Assembly: GCA_001724025.1 (NCBI GenBank)
Contig: MEDJ01000008.1
Span: forward strand, 21,685 to 85,684
Reading direction: 5' to 3'
From: Acidobacteria bacterium SCN 69-37
Lineage (GTDB): Bacteria; Acidobacteriota; Vicinamibacteria; Vicinamibacterales; SCN-69-37
Length of the DNA: 64,000 nt
How positions within the stretch are numbered: position 1 is the stretch's first letter; every line of letters begins with the position of its first letter. Below the pieces are notes generated by a model. That model did no database searches. It was not told the origin of the DNA and saw only the letters and a program-made list of their open reading frames with translations. Below are positions 11,529 to 18,947 of the stretch, piece after piece. Position numbers and translations under genes: made by a program.

Positions 11529-12424
11529 CGGCGCACGCACTGGGATCGCTCGAGGCTCGGCTGGCGCGGGGAGAGACGGCCACGCGCGAAGACGTCGCGA
11601 GTCTGTGCCGGGGCCAGGACCTGGTGAGCATCGGCGTCATCGGCGATCTGGTCCGGCAGGCGTGCACGGGCACGCGCGTGACCTACGGGCGCGTGCTGTC
11701 GTGCGAGGGCGACGTGCCGGACGCGATCGGGCAGGCCGGAGAGGTCCGGCTCGTCGGCACGCCCGCGTCGATCGACGACGCGCGTCGCCGCGTGCGCGCG
11801 GCGGTGGCCAGGGCTGGTGGCCGCGTGGTGACCGGGTTCTCGCTGGCCGACCTCGTCTCTCTGGCCGGTGACGATCGCGATCGTCTCCGCGGCGTGGCGG
11901 CCGACCTGGCGCAGGACGGGCTCGTGGCCGTAGCCGAGGTCGCAATCGACAGGGCGATTTCGGATGCCGCGGCGATCGCGCAGGTGCAGGCCGTGCGGGC
12001 CGGCGGGCTCGAGACCTGGCGCCTCACCATCGACGACGCCGAGGGGCTCGACGTCCGGATGGCGCTGATCGAACGGGCCCGGGCCGTGCAGGAGGCGACT
12101 GGAGCGGTGAGGGCCTTTGCGCCGCTGCCGCGGCGCGATCCGCGTGGCACGCCGTCGACAGGCTACGACGATGTGAAGACAGTGGCCGCGGCGCGGGTGC
12201 GGTGTCCAGACATCGAGGTGATCCAGATCGACTGGCCGCTCTACGGACCCAAGCTCGCGCAGGTGGCGCTGACGTTCGGCGCCGGCGATCTCGACGGCAT
12301 CTCCCCGTACGACACGAGCGATCTCGGCCCGCGGCGCGCGCCGGTCGAGGACATCCACAGGCAGATCCGGGCGGCGGGCGGTGAGCCTGTCGAGCGCGAC
12401 GCCACGTATCGTCCGAGAGGCTGA
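11525..12424 (+). CDS. MqnE-like protein lacking the radical-SAM [4Fe-4S] cysteine motif
   Basis: A 299-aa protein between the oxidoreductase and mqnA. The C-terminal third resembles aminofutalosine synthase MqnE: ARAVQEATGAVRAFAPL matches the family's LQDETGGF region, followed by IDWPLYGPKLAQVALTFGAG, DLDGIS and a closing IRAAGGEPVERDATY. The N-terminal half has no CxxxCxxC; only isolated cysteines remain (SLCRGQ, QACTG, LSCEGD, VRCPD), so SAM cleavage by the normal chemistry is not expected. It overlaps its upstream neighbour by 4 nt and ends 1 nt before the mqnA ATG, so it is made together with menaquinone enzymes. It could be a non-catalytic partner, a regulator or a relic. A normal MqnE must then be encoded elsewhere if the pathway runs. 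Family call is by eye. Confidence 0.7.
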   Translation: MTAHALGSLEARLARGETATREDVASLCRGQDLVSIGVIGDLVRQACTGTRVTYGRVLSCEGDVPDAIGQAGEVRLVGTPASIDDARRRVRAAVARAGGRVVTGFSLADLVSLAGDDRDRLRGVAADLAQDGLVAVAEVAIDRAISDAAAIAQVQAVRAGGLETWRLTIDDAEGLDVRMALIERARAVQEATGAVRAFAPLPRRDPRGTPSTGYDDVKTVAAARVRCPDIEVIQIDWPLYGPKLAQVALTFGAGDLDGISPYDTSDLGPRRAPVEDIHRQIRAAGGEPVERDATYRPRG

Positions 12425-12425
12425 C

Positions 12426-13238
12426 ATGGTGCGGCTCGGCGCTGTCAGCTACCTCAACGTCAGGCCGCTCGTCGCCGGCCTGGCGCACGACCCCGACGTG
12501 TCGCTGCGCTTCGACGTCCCGTCTGTCTGCGCGCGGCTGCTCGGCGAGGGGATCATCGACCTGGGCATGGTGCCGTCGATCACCTGGCTCGATCGGCCCG
12601 GGCATCGCATCGTGCCGGGCATGTGCATCGGGTCTGACGGACCTGTCGCGTCGGTCGCGCTCTTCACGCGCCGGGCGATGACCGATGTCCGCACCGTGGC
12701 GCTCGATGCGTCGTCGCGGACGTCGGCGGCGCTGGTCCGCATTCTCTGCCGCCGCTACTTCGCCATCGATCCGGTATTCCTGACGCAGCCGCCCGACGTG
12801 GACGCGATGCTCGGCCGGGCCGATGCCGCACTGCTCATCGGCGATCCGGCGCTGTTCCTCGATCACCGGGCCCTCGGGCTCGACAAGATCGATCTCGGGG
12901 CGCTGTGGACCGGGATGACAGGACTGCCGTTCGTGTGGGCGTTCTGGTCCGGTCGGGCCGATGCGGCCTCGCCGGCAACGGTGGCCCGTCTGCAGGCGGC
13001 TGCGGCGGACGGCGCCGCCGATCTCGATCGCATTGCCGCGGCCTACTGCGAGGACGAGCCGTCGCACGTCCCCGTGGCGCGTCAGTACCTGCGCGAGCAC
13101 ATGCGCTACGGGTTCGGACCGCGCGAGATCGAGGGGCTGCGCCGGTACTACAGCGAGGTCGCGGCGCTGGGTCTGGCGACCCATGGTGCGCGCGATCCCG
13201 AGTTCTTTGCCGGACCCGACACGCCGCCGGCCGGCTGA
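12426..13238 (+). CDS. mqnA: Chorismate dehydratase MqnA
   Basis: First enzyme of the futalosine menaquinone route: dehydrates chorismate to 3-[(1-carboxyvinyl)oxy]benzoate. Periplasmic-binding-protein-like fold of 270 aa. Family marks are the N-terminal RLGAVSYLNVRPLVAGL, the LGEGIIDLGMVPSITWL stretch, DASSRTSAALVRIL and the C-terminal YLREHMRYGFGPREIEGL. The ATG at 12426 follows the previous stop by one base and gives the canonical N-terminus; the track's 12381 start reads through the preceding gene. mqnC follows after 24 bp. Confidence 0.93.
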   Translation: MVRLGAVSYLNVRPLVAGLAHDPDVSLRFDVPSVCARLLGEGIIDLGMVPSITWLDRPGHRIVPGMCIGSDGPVASVALFTRRAMTDVRTVALDASSRTSAALVRILCRRYFAIDPVFLTQPPDVDAMLGRADAALLIGDPALFLDHRALGLDKIDLGALWTGMTGLPFVWAFWSGRADAASPATVARLQAAAADGAADLDRIAAAYCEDEPSHVPVARQYLREHMRYGFGPREIEGLRRYYSEVAALGLATHGARDPEFFAGPDTPPAG

Positions 13239-13248
13239 AGGCTTCGCA

Positions 13249-13254
13249 TAGAAT
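13249..13254 (+). promoter_or_regulatory. Candidate internal -10 box before mqnC
   Basis: TAGAAT lies 8 nt before the mqnC ATG, the same -10-to-start spacing seen at other genes here. It may give a leaderless mqnC transcript inside the operon. No clear -35 is seen. Confidence 0.3.
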
Positions 13255-13262
13255 TGTCGGAC

Positions 13263-14471
13263 ATGAGTGTGGACGCGATGGCCGACCGGATCCGCGCAGG
13301 CGCGCGTCTGTCGTTCGACGAGGCTGTCGTCCTCTACCGCGAGGCGCCGACGAGCCTGCTGGGGCGTCTCGCCGATGCCCGTCGCCGTGCGCGGCACCCG
13401 GATGGCATCGTCACCTACATCATCGACCGCAACGTCAACTACACGAACGTGTGCGTGGCGCGGTGCCGGTTCTGCGCGTTCTATCGTCCCGTCGGATCGG
13501 CTGAAGGCTACACGCTCGGCTTCGCCGAGATTTTCCGGAAGATCGAAGAGACGATCGCGCTCGGCGGCGAACAGCTGCTGCTGCAGGGCGGGCACAACCC
13601 GGACGTGCCGCTGGCGTGGTACGAGGATCTGTTCCGCCAGGTCAAGGTGCGGTATCCGGCCTTCCGCCTGCACGCGCTCTCGCCGCCGGAGGTGCTGCAC
13701 ATCTCGCGGCTGTCGCAGCTGCCGGTCCCGGTCGTCATCGAGCGGCTCGTCGCGGCAGGCCTCGACAGCATTCCGGGCGGCGGTGCCGAGATTCTCGTCG
13801 ATCGCGTCAGGAAGATTCTGCACTGCTACAACAAGGCGTCGGCCGACGAGTGGCTCGACGTCATGCGGCACGCGCACCGGGCCGGGCTGCGCACGACGGC
13901 CACGATGATGTACGGCACGGTCGAGACGATGGAGGAGCGGCTCGAGCATCTGTACCGGCTGCGCGATCTCCAGGACGAGACCGGCGGGTTCACGGCGTTC
14001 ATCGCGTGGAGTTTCCAGCCGCACCACACCGAACTCGGCGGCATCGAGGCGACGGGCGTCGAGTACCTCCGCACGCTCGCCATGGCGCGCCTGGTCCTCG
14101 ACAACTTCGAGAACCTCCAGGCGTCGTGGGTCACGCAGGGCGGGAAGGTCGGCCAGCTCAGCCTCGCGTACGGGGCGAACGACATGGGCAGCGTGATGAT
14201 CGAGGAAAACGTCGTGCGCGCGGCCGGGGCCGAGTACTGCATGGACGAGTTCGAGGTCGTCCGCAACATCGAGAACGCGGGGTTCGTGGCCAGGCGCCGG
14301 AACATGCACTACGACATCCTCGGCGGGCCGATCTTTCGCGAACGCGCGGTGCCGCGCATGCTCGAACTTGCCGTGGCCCGCGCCGACGGCCAGGCCGGCG
14401 AGTCCGACGATCTCCGCGGATACGAGGCCCGCAGCACGGGAGGGCGCCGACGCCGGTCGGCGACGTCGTGA
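13263..14471 (+). CDS. mqnC: Cyclic dehypoxanthinyl futalosine synthase MqnC (radical SAM)
   Basis: Radical SAM enzyme cyclising dehypoxanthine futalosine. The cluster motif is intact (NVCVARCRFCAFYRP, CxxxCxxC), followed by LLLQGGHNPDVPLAWYEDLF, GLDSIPGGGAEILVDRVR, the TGGFTAFIAWSFQP segment and GANDMGSVMIEENVV, all diagnostic of MqnC rather than MqnE. Length 402 aa. The ATG at 13263 is preferred over the track's TTG at 13254. Its complete motif contrasts directly with the cysteine-less MqnE-like protein two genes upstream. The amidohydrolase starts 6 bp after its stop. Confidence 0.95.
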   Translation: MSVDAMADRIRAGARLSFDEAVVLYREAPTSLLGRLADARRRARHPDGIVTYIIDRNVNYTNVCVARCRFCAFYRPVGSAEGYTLGFAEIFRKIEETIALGGEQLLLQGGHNPDVPLAWYEDLFRQVKVRYPAFRLHALSPPEVLHISRLSQLPVPVVIERLVAAGLDSIPGGGAEILVDRVRKILHCYNKASADEWLDVMRHAHRAGLRTTATMMYGTVETMEERLEHLYRLRDLQDETGGFTAFIAWSFQPHHTELGGIEATGVEYLRTLAMARLVLDNFENLQASWVTQGGKVGQLSLAYGANDMGSVMIEENVVRAAGAEYCMDEFEVVRNIENAGFVARRRNMHYDILGGPIFRERAVPRMLELAVARADGQAGESDDLRGYEARSTGGRRRRSATS

Positions 14472-14477
14472 CGCGCC

Positions 14478-15683
14478 ATGTTCTACGCGTGCCGCTGGCT
14501 GCTGCCGATCGATCGCCCGCCCATCGAACACGCCTGGCTTGAAACAGCCCATGGCGTGATCCGCCGTCTCGGCGAGGGCCCACCCCCGGCGCCCGCCGAG
14601 AATCTCGGCGACGTGGTCGTGATGCCCGGCCTGGTCAACGCGCATACGCACCTCGAATTGAGCTGGATGGCGGGGCAGGTCGCGCCGGCCGCGTCGCTCG
14701 TCGCCTGGATCCGCGCGATGCTGACGCTGCGCCGATCGGGGGCGCCGGGCGGACAGGCGCGCGAAGCGCAGGCGGTCGGCGAAGCGCTGGCCTCGATGCA
14801 CGCGTCGGGCACGGTCCTTGTGGGCGACATCTCCAACAGCCTGATGACGCCAGCCCTCATGGCACGCGCCGGAATGGGCGGCGTCGTGTTTCACGAGCTG
14901 ATTGGCTTCGACGTCATCGATCCGGTCAGCGTGGTCAGCGATGCGATCGGACGCCTCGGCATCGTGCACGGCCAGATCGACAGAGCGGTGCCGCTCGTGC
15001 GTCTGTCTCTGGCGGCGCACGCGCCCTATTCGGTGGCGCCTTCGCTCTTTCGCGAGATCGCGGCCCGCGTCCCGGACGGCCCGCTATCCGTGCACCTGGC
15101 CGAATCGGCCGATGAGCTGGCCTTCCTCCGGACGGGCCGCGGACCGATGCGCGACCTGCTCGACGATCTCGGCTCGTGGACGCCCGCCTGGTCGGCGCCC
15201 GGTGGTGGTCCGGTCGAGTACCTCGCGCAGCAGGGGTATCTGCGGCGCGGCCTGCTGGCCGTGCACGGCGTGCACCTGGCTGACGACGACCTGTGGCGGC
15301 TGCGCGAAGCCGGCGCCACGCTGGTCACGTGTCCGCGCAGCAATCTCTGGGTGGGGGCCGGCATGCCGCGCATCCCGCATTTCTATGCCGCGGGTCTTCC
15401 GGTGGCCATCGGCACCGACAGCCTGGCGTCCGTCGATTCGCTGAGCCTGTTCGATGAACTCGCCGAACTGCGGCGGATTGCCCCGGACGTGACGGCGGCG
15501 GCGCTGCTGGCCAGCGCAACGCGCGTCGGCGCCGAGGCGCTGGGGTTCGGCCAGACGCACGGCACGATTGCCGCGGGCAAGACCGCGGCCCTGCTTGCCG
15601 TCGACATCCCGGCCGGCGTGCGCGATGTGGAAGAATACCTGGTGAGCGGCGTACCGTCGTCTGCCGTTCGCCACCTGTCGTGA
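14478..15683 (+). CDS. Amidohydrolase, probable aminodeoxyfutalosine deaminase of the menaquinone pathway
   Basis: Metal-dependent TIM-barrel amidohydrolase (401 aa). Metal-binding His pair in LVNAHTHLELSW, further ligands in AAHAPYSVAPSLF and AVHGVHLADDDLW, and the late Asp in AIGTDSLASVDSLSLFDEL. The HTHLEL form and position right after mqnC suggest it deaminates 6-amino-6-deoxyfutalosine to futalosine (the MqnX role). Other deaminases of the family (guanine or S-adenosylhomocysteine deaminase) have similar motifs, so the substrate is inferred from context. Its stop overlaps the start of the prenyltransferase gene. Confidence 0.8.
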   Translation: MFYACRWLLPIDRPPIEHAWLETAHGVIRRLGEGPPPAPAENLGDVVVMPGLVNAHTHLELSWMAGQVAPAASLVAWIRAMLTLRRSGAPGGQAREAQAVGEALASMHASGTVLVGDISNSLMTPALMARAGMGGVVFHELIGFDVIDPVSVVSDAIGRLGIVHGQIDRAVPLVRLSLAAHAPYSVAPSLFREIAARVPDGPLSVHLAESADELAFLRTGRGPMRDLLDDLGSWTPAWSAPGGGPVEYLAQQGYLRRGLLAVHGVHLADDDLWRLREAGATLVTCPRSNLWVGAGMPRIPHFYAAGLPVAIGTDSLASVDSLSLFDELAELRRIAPDVTAAALLASATRVGAEALGFGQTHGTIAAGKTAALLAVDIPAGVRDVEEYLVSGVPSSAVRHLS

Positions 15684-16537
15684 TGCCCGGCCGCCTGCAG
15701 ACGTACGCGTCGTTCGTCCGCGTCAGCCACTCGGTCTTTGCGCTGCCGTTCGCGCTGGCCGGGGCGCTGCTGGCGTCGCGGATCGTACCGCTCACCTGGT
15801 CGCGCGTCGGCTGGATCGTGGCCTGCATGGTCACGGCGCGCAGCGCCGCGATGGGGTTCAATCGGCTCGCCGACGCCACCTGGGACGCGCGCAATCCCCG
15901 GACCGCCTCGCGTGAACTGCCGCGCGGGGCCCTGTCGCGTCGCGAGGCCATCCTCTTCATCGTCGTCATGTCGGTGGCGTTCGTCTGGTGTGCGGCGCAG
16001 CTCGGCTGGGTCTGCCTGGCGCTGGCGCCGGTGGCGCTGGCCATCGTTTTCTGGTATTCGCTCGCCAAGCGCTACACGAGCTACACGCAGTTGTTCCTGG
16101 GCCTCGCCATGGCCGTGGCCCCGGCCGGCGGCTGGATTGCGGCCGGCGGGCCGGCGCAGATCGAGCCGTGGCTGCTCGGGCTCGCCATCGGCGCGTGGGT
16201 GGCCGGCTTCGACATCCTGTATGCGTGCCAGGATCTCGAGTTCGATCGGCGCGAGGGGCTGCGATCGATGCCCGTGCGCTTCGGTGTCGCACGCGCGATC
16301 GCGATCTCGCGCGGACTGCACCTGGTCACGGTCATCGCGCTCGCGCTGGTCGGCCAGCTCGCCGGGCTCGGCACCGTCTACGCGGTCGGCGTCGGACTGG
16401 TGGCGGTCCTGCTGGTCTACGAGCAGTCACTCGTGAGCGCCGCGGATCTGTCGCAGGTCAAGCGGGCCTTCGATCTCAACGGTTGGGTCGGCCTGCTGTA
16501 TCTGGCCGCGATGGCCGTGGACGTGTACGTCGCATGA
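15680..16537 (+). CDS. UbiA-family aromatic prenyltransferase (MqnP-like)
   Basis: Integral membrane enzyme attaching the polyprenyl tail to the aromatic ring. Both Asp-rich motifs of the UbiA superfamily are present: NRLADATWDARNPRTASREL and DILYACQDLEFDRREGLRSMP. About eight hydrophobic segments span the 285 residues. In futalosine gene clusters this is MqnP, acting on a naphthoate; 4-hydroxybenzoate polyprenyltransferase UbiA is the main alternative, but no ubiquinone-specific genes are nearby. The start may be the GTG at 15680 or the ATG at 15683. It overlaps genes on both sides. Confidence 0.88.
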   Translation: MMPGRLQTYASFVRVSHSVFALPFALAGALLASRIVPLTWSRVGWIVACMVTARSAAMGFNRLADATWDARNPRTASRELPRGALSRREAILFIVVMSVAFVWCAAQLGWVCLALAPVALAIVFWYSLAKRYTSYTQLFLGLAMAVAPAGGWIAAGGPAQIEPWLLGLAIGAWVAGFDILYACQDLEFDRREGLRSMPVRFGVARAIAISRGLHLVTVIALALVGQLAGLGTVYAVGVGLVAVLLVYEQSLVSAADLSQVKRAFDLNGWVGLLYLAAMAVDVYVA

Positions 16538-17163
16538 CGACGCCCGTGGACGGTCGGCGAGCAGGACGGATCGCCATCGGCGTGACCGGGGCGAGCGGAG
16601 CCATCTACGCCGTGCGCACGATGGCCGCGCTGCTCGAACGCGGCTGCCATCTCGATCTCGTGGTCAGCGACTACGGGCGCCGGCTGCTGGTCGAAGAGAT
16701 CGGCGCCGAGGTTCGGGCCGAGCGGCTGCAGGTCACCCTCGCCGAGCGCTACGGCCCCGGGGTGATGGCCGGGACGATCACGCTGCACGCGCATCGCGAT
16801 CTCGGATCGGCGCTGGCCAGTGGCGGTCATCGCTGCGCCGCGATGGTCATCGTGCCGTGTTCGATGAAGACGCTGGCGGGCGTGGCGCACGGGCTGTCGC
16901 AGAATCTGATCGAACGCGCGGCCGACGTGATGTTGAAGGAGCGGCGCCGGCTGATCGTCGTGCCGCGTGAAACGCCGATGAGCCTGCCCGATCTGCGCAA
17001 CATGGTCGCGTGCGCCGAGGCCGGTGCGATGGTCCTGCCGGCGATGCCGGCCTTCTACCAGAAGCCGCAGACGATCGACGATCTGGCGGCGTTCATCGCG
17101 GGCAAGATTCTCGACGCGCTCGGGTTCGAGCAGGATCTCTTTCCCGCCTGGACGGGGGCGTGA
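16534..17163 (+). CDS. ubiX: UbiX-family flavin prenyltransferase
   Basis: Makes prenyl-FMN, the cofactor of UbiD-type decarboxylases. The flavodoxin-like N-terminus IAIGVTGASGAIYAVR, the loop CSMKTLAGVAHGLSQNLI, RLIVVPRETPMSLPDLRNM and MPAFYQKPQTIDDL are family hallmarks; 209 aa. The ATG at 16534 overlaps the prenyltransferase stop (ATGA); the track start at 15988 is a shadow. In this operon it would serve the decarboxylation of prenylated naphthoate, but the UbiD/MqnL-type decarboxylase is not in the window. Confidence 0.92.
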   Translation: MTTPVDGRRAGRIAIGVTGASGAIYAVRTMAALLERGCHLDLVVSDYGRRLLVEEIGAEVRAERLQVTLAERYGPGVMAGTITLHAHRDLGSALASGGHRCAAMVIVPCSMKTLAGVAHGLSQNLIERAADVMLKERRRLIVVPRETPMSLPDLRNMVACAEAGAMVLPAMPAFYQKPQTIDDLAAFIAGKILDALGFEQDLFPAWTGA

Positions 17164-17936
17164 TGGACGCGGCGCCCGTGACCACCTCGAAGGAGCCGGC
17201 CCGGATCGCGGGCATGTTCGACGCGATCGCACGGCACTACGACCTGCTCAATCGCCTGCTCAGCGCGGGATTCGACAGGCGCTGGCGCGCGCAGGCCGTC
17301 GCGGCGCTGCGGTTGTCGGGACGCGAGCGGCTGCTCGACATGTGCACCGGCACGGCGGACCTGGCGATGGCCGCGGTGACCGCGGCACGCGGCCAGGCGC
17401 GCGACGTCATCGGGATCGATTTTTCCGCGAACATGCTCGTGCGCGGACTCGCGAAAGTGCGCAGCGCCGGCCTGCAGACGCGCGTGCACCTCGCCCGCGG
17501 TGACGCGACGGCCGTGCCGCTGCCGGACGGGGCCGTCGAGGCGGCGAGCGTGGCGTTCGGCATCCGCAACGTAATCGATCCCGAGGCGGCGTGTCGCGAG
17601 TTCCATCGCGTGCTCGTCCCCGGCGGCCGTCTCGCCGTGCTCGAGTTCGGCACGCCGCGTCTGCCCGGATTGCGCGCCGCATACCTGTGGTACTTCCGCG
17701 TGATCCTGCCGCGCATCGGCGGCCTGGTTTCGCGCCATGGCGATGCGTACGCGTACCTGCCCGCGTCGGTGGCGGAGTTTCCGTGTGGCGACGCGTTTGC
17801 CGCCGTGCTCACCCGCGCGGGGTTCGGCCAGGTCACCTGGCGGACGCTCACGTTCGGCATCGTCTACCTGTATCTGGCGACCAGACTGCCCGACGATCGG
17901 GACGACACCGGCCGCCGGACGGATGCCGGCGTCTGA
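17163..17936 (+). CDS. menG: Demethylmenaquinone methyltransferase (UbiE/MenG)
   Basis: SAM-dependent C-methylation, the last step of menaquinone synthesis. Signatures: GMFDAIARHYDLLNRLLSAG at the start, SAM motif LLDMCTGTADLAM, VAFGIRNVIDPEAACREFHR, and VLEFGTPRLPGLR. Length 257 aa. The ATG overlaps the ubiX stop by one base (TGATG), making a chain of overlapping genes from lpxI to here except for the short gaps around mqnA and mqnC. UbiE can also act on ubiquinone precursors; the mqn neighbours favour menaquinone. Confidence 0.92.
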   Translation: MDAAPVTTSKEPARIAGMFDAIARHYDLLNRLLSAGFDRRWRAQAVAALRLSGRERLLDMCTGTADLAMAAVTAARGQARDVIGIDFSANMLVRGLAKVRSAGLQTRVHLARGDATAVPLPDGAVEAASVAFGIRNVIDPEAACREFHRVLVPGGRLAVLEFGTPRLPGLRAAYLWYFRVILPRIGGLVSRHGDAYAYLPASVAEFPCGDAFAAVLTRAGFGQVTWRTLTFGIVYLYLATRLPDDRDDTGRRTDAGV

Positions 17937-17984
17937 ACCTGCCGTGAGGCCCCGGGCCGGTTTCCGGCCGCCGCCAGCCAGCCG

Positions 17985-17990
17985 TATACT
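17985..17990 (+). promoter_or_regulatory. Candidate -10 box of the tonB-like gene
   Basis: TATACT in GTATACTGCC, 15 nt before the ATG at 18006, in the 69-bp gap behind menG. It resembles the clpC box (GTATAATGCC). The -35 region is poor. Confidence 0.4.
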
Positions 17991-18005
17991 GCCAACAAGT
18001 CGCTG

Positions 18006-18947
18006 ATGTACTTCGATTTCGAGGATTACCGGCCAGAGGCGCCGCGAATTCCCCAGGCCATTTCGATTCGCGAAGCCGTGCTGGTGTCGGTCATCCTGCA
18101 CCTGCTGGGGCTCGTCGCGTACCTGGTCATGCCCCGGCAGTGGTTCGATCGTCCCGAGACGCAGCTGGCCGAGGTGATCCCGCAGACCCCTGACGAGCGA
18201 CAACCGATGCGGTTCGTCGAGGTGGTCCCGTTCGTCGATCGGTCGGCGCCGCCGGAGCGTCCGGCCGATGCGTCGGACATGGACCGTCGCAGTGCGACAC
18301 GTGAGCGGCCGCCTGACGCGACGAATTCCCAACCGTTCCTGCAGGGCTCCACGCCGGAGCTGATGCAGGGCGGGCCACCCACGCCGCCCGCGCCCCCGAG
18401 TCCGCCACCCGCACCGCCAGCGCCGCCGGCCGCGCAGGTCGAGGCGCCACCCGCGAAGCCCGCCGAGCAGGGGTTCATCCCGGTCCCGCAGGAGGCCGCG
18501 CGGGAACGTCCGGCGCAGACCACGAACCTGCGCGAGTCGTTGAGCAACCTGCAGCAGTACCTGCGACAGGAGAATCTCGACAATGCGCGCGGCGGCCAGA
18601 CCGATGTGTCGGCCGACATCCAGTTCGATTCGAAGGGCGTGGAATTCGGGCCGTGGCTGCTGCGCTTCAAACGCCAGGTCGAACGCAACTGGCTGGTGCC
18701 GCAGATTCTGGCCACGCACAGGCGCTACGAGCAGGTCGTCGTGCGCTTCATCGTCCATCGCAACGGATTCATTTCGAACGTCGAGGTCCTGCGGACCGCA
18801 TCCATCCCGGCCCTGACGACGGCCGTGGTGAACTCGTTGCGGCTGTCGAATCCGACGGCCGTGCTGCCGCCGGAGTACCCGGAAGATCAGATGCCGATTG
18901 TCGCCACGTTCCACTACAACTACGACAGTCGTCCGGATCGGCCGTGA
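18006..18947 (+). CDS. TonB-like energy transducer with C-terminal TonB domain
   Basis: Inner-membrane anchored protein that would couple the proton-motive force to outer-membrane receptors. One transmembrane helix near residues 22-42 (AVLVSVILHLLGLVAYLVM) follows a cytoplasmic N-tail. Then comes a Pro/Ala-rich spacer (TPPAPPSPPPAPPAPPAA), and a C-terminal domain with the TonB-type FKRQVERNWLVPQ and VVRFIVHRNGFISNVEVLRT strands. At 313 aa it is larger than E. coli TonB. ExbB and ExbD are not adjacent. TolA-like function is an alternative because of the similar architecture. Its stop overlaps the miaA GTG start. Confidence 0.85.
   Translation: MYFDFEDYRPEAPRIPQAISIREAVLVSVILHLLGLVAYLVMPRQWFDRPETQLAEVIPQTPDERQPMRFVEVVPFVDRSAPPERPADASDMDRRSATRERPPDATNSQPFLQGSTPELMQGGPPTPPAPPSPPPAPPAPPAAQVEAPPAKPAEQGFIPVPQEAARERPAQTTNLRESLSNLQQYLRQENLDNARGGQTDVSADIQFDSKGVEFGPWLLRFKRQVERNWLVPQILATHRRYEQVVVRFIVHRNGFISNVEVLRTASIPALTTAVVNSLRLSNPTAVLPPEYPEDQMPIVATFHYNYDSRPDRP

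Noticed and set aside
12024-15020. 998-aa minus-strand ORF
   Set aside because: Antisense to mqnA and mqnC; no domain sense and Arg/His-rich.
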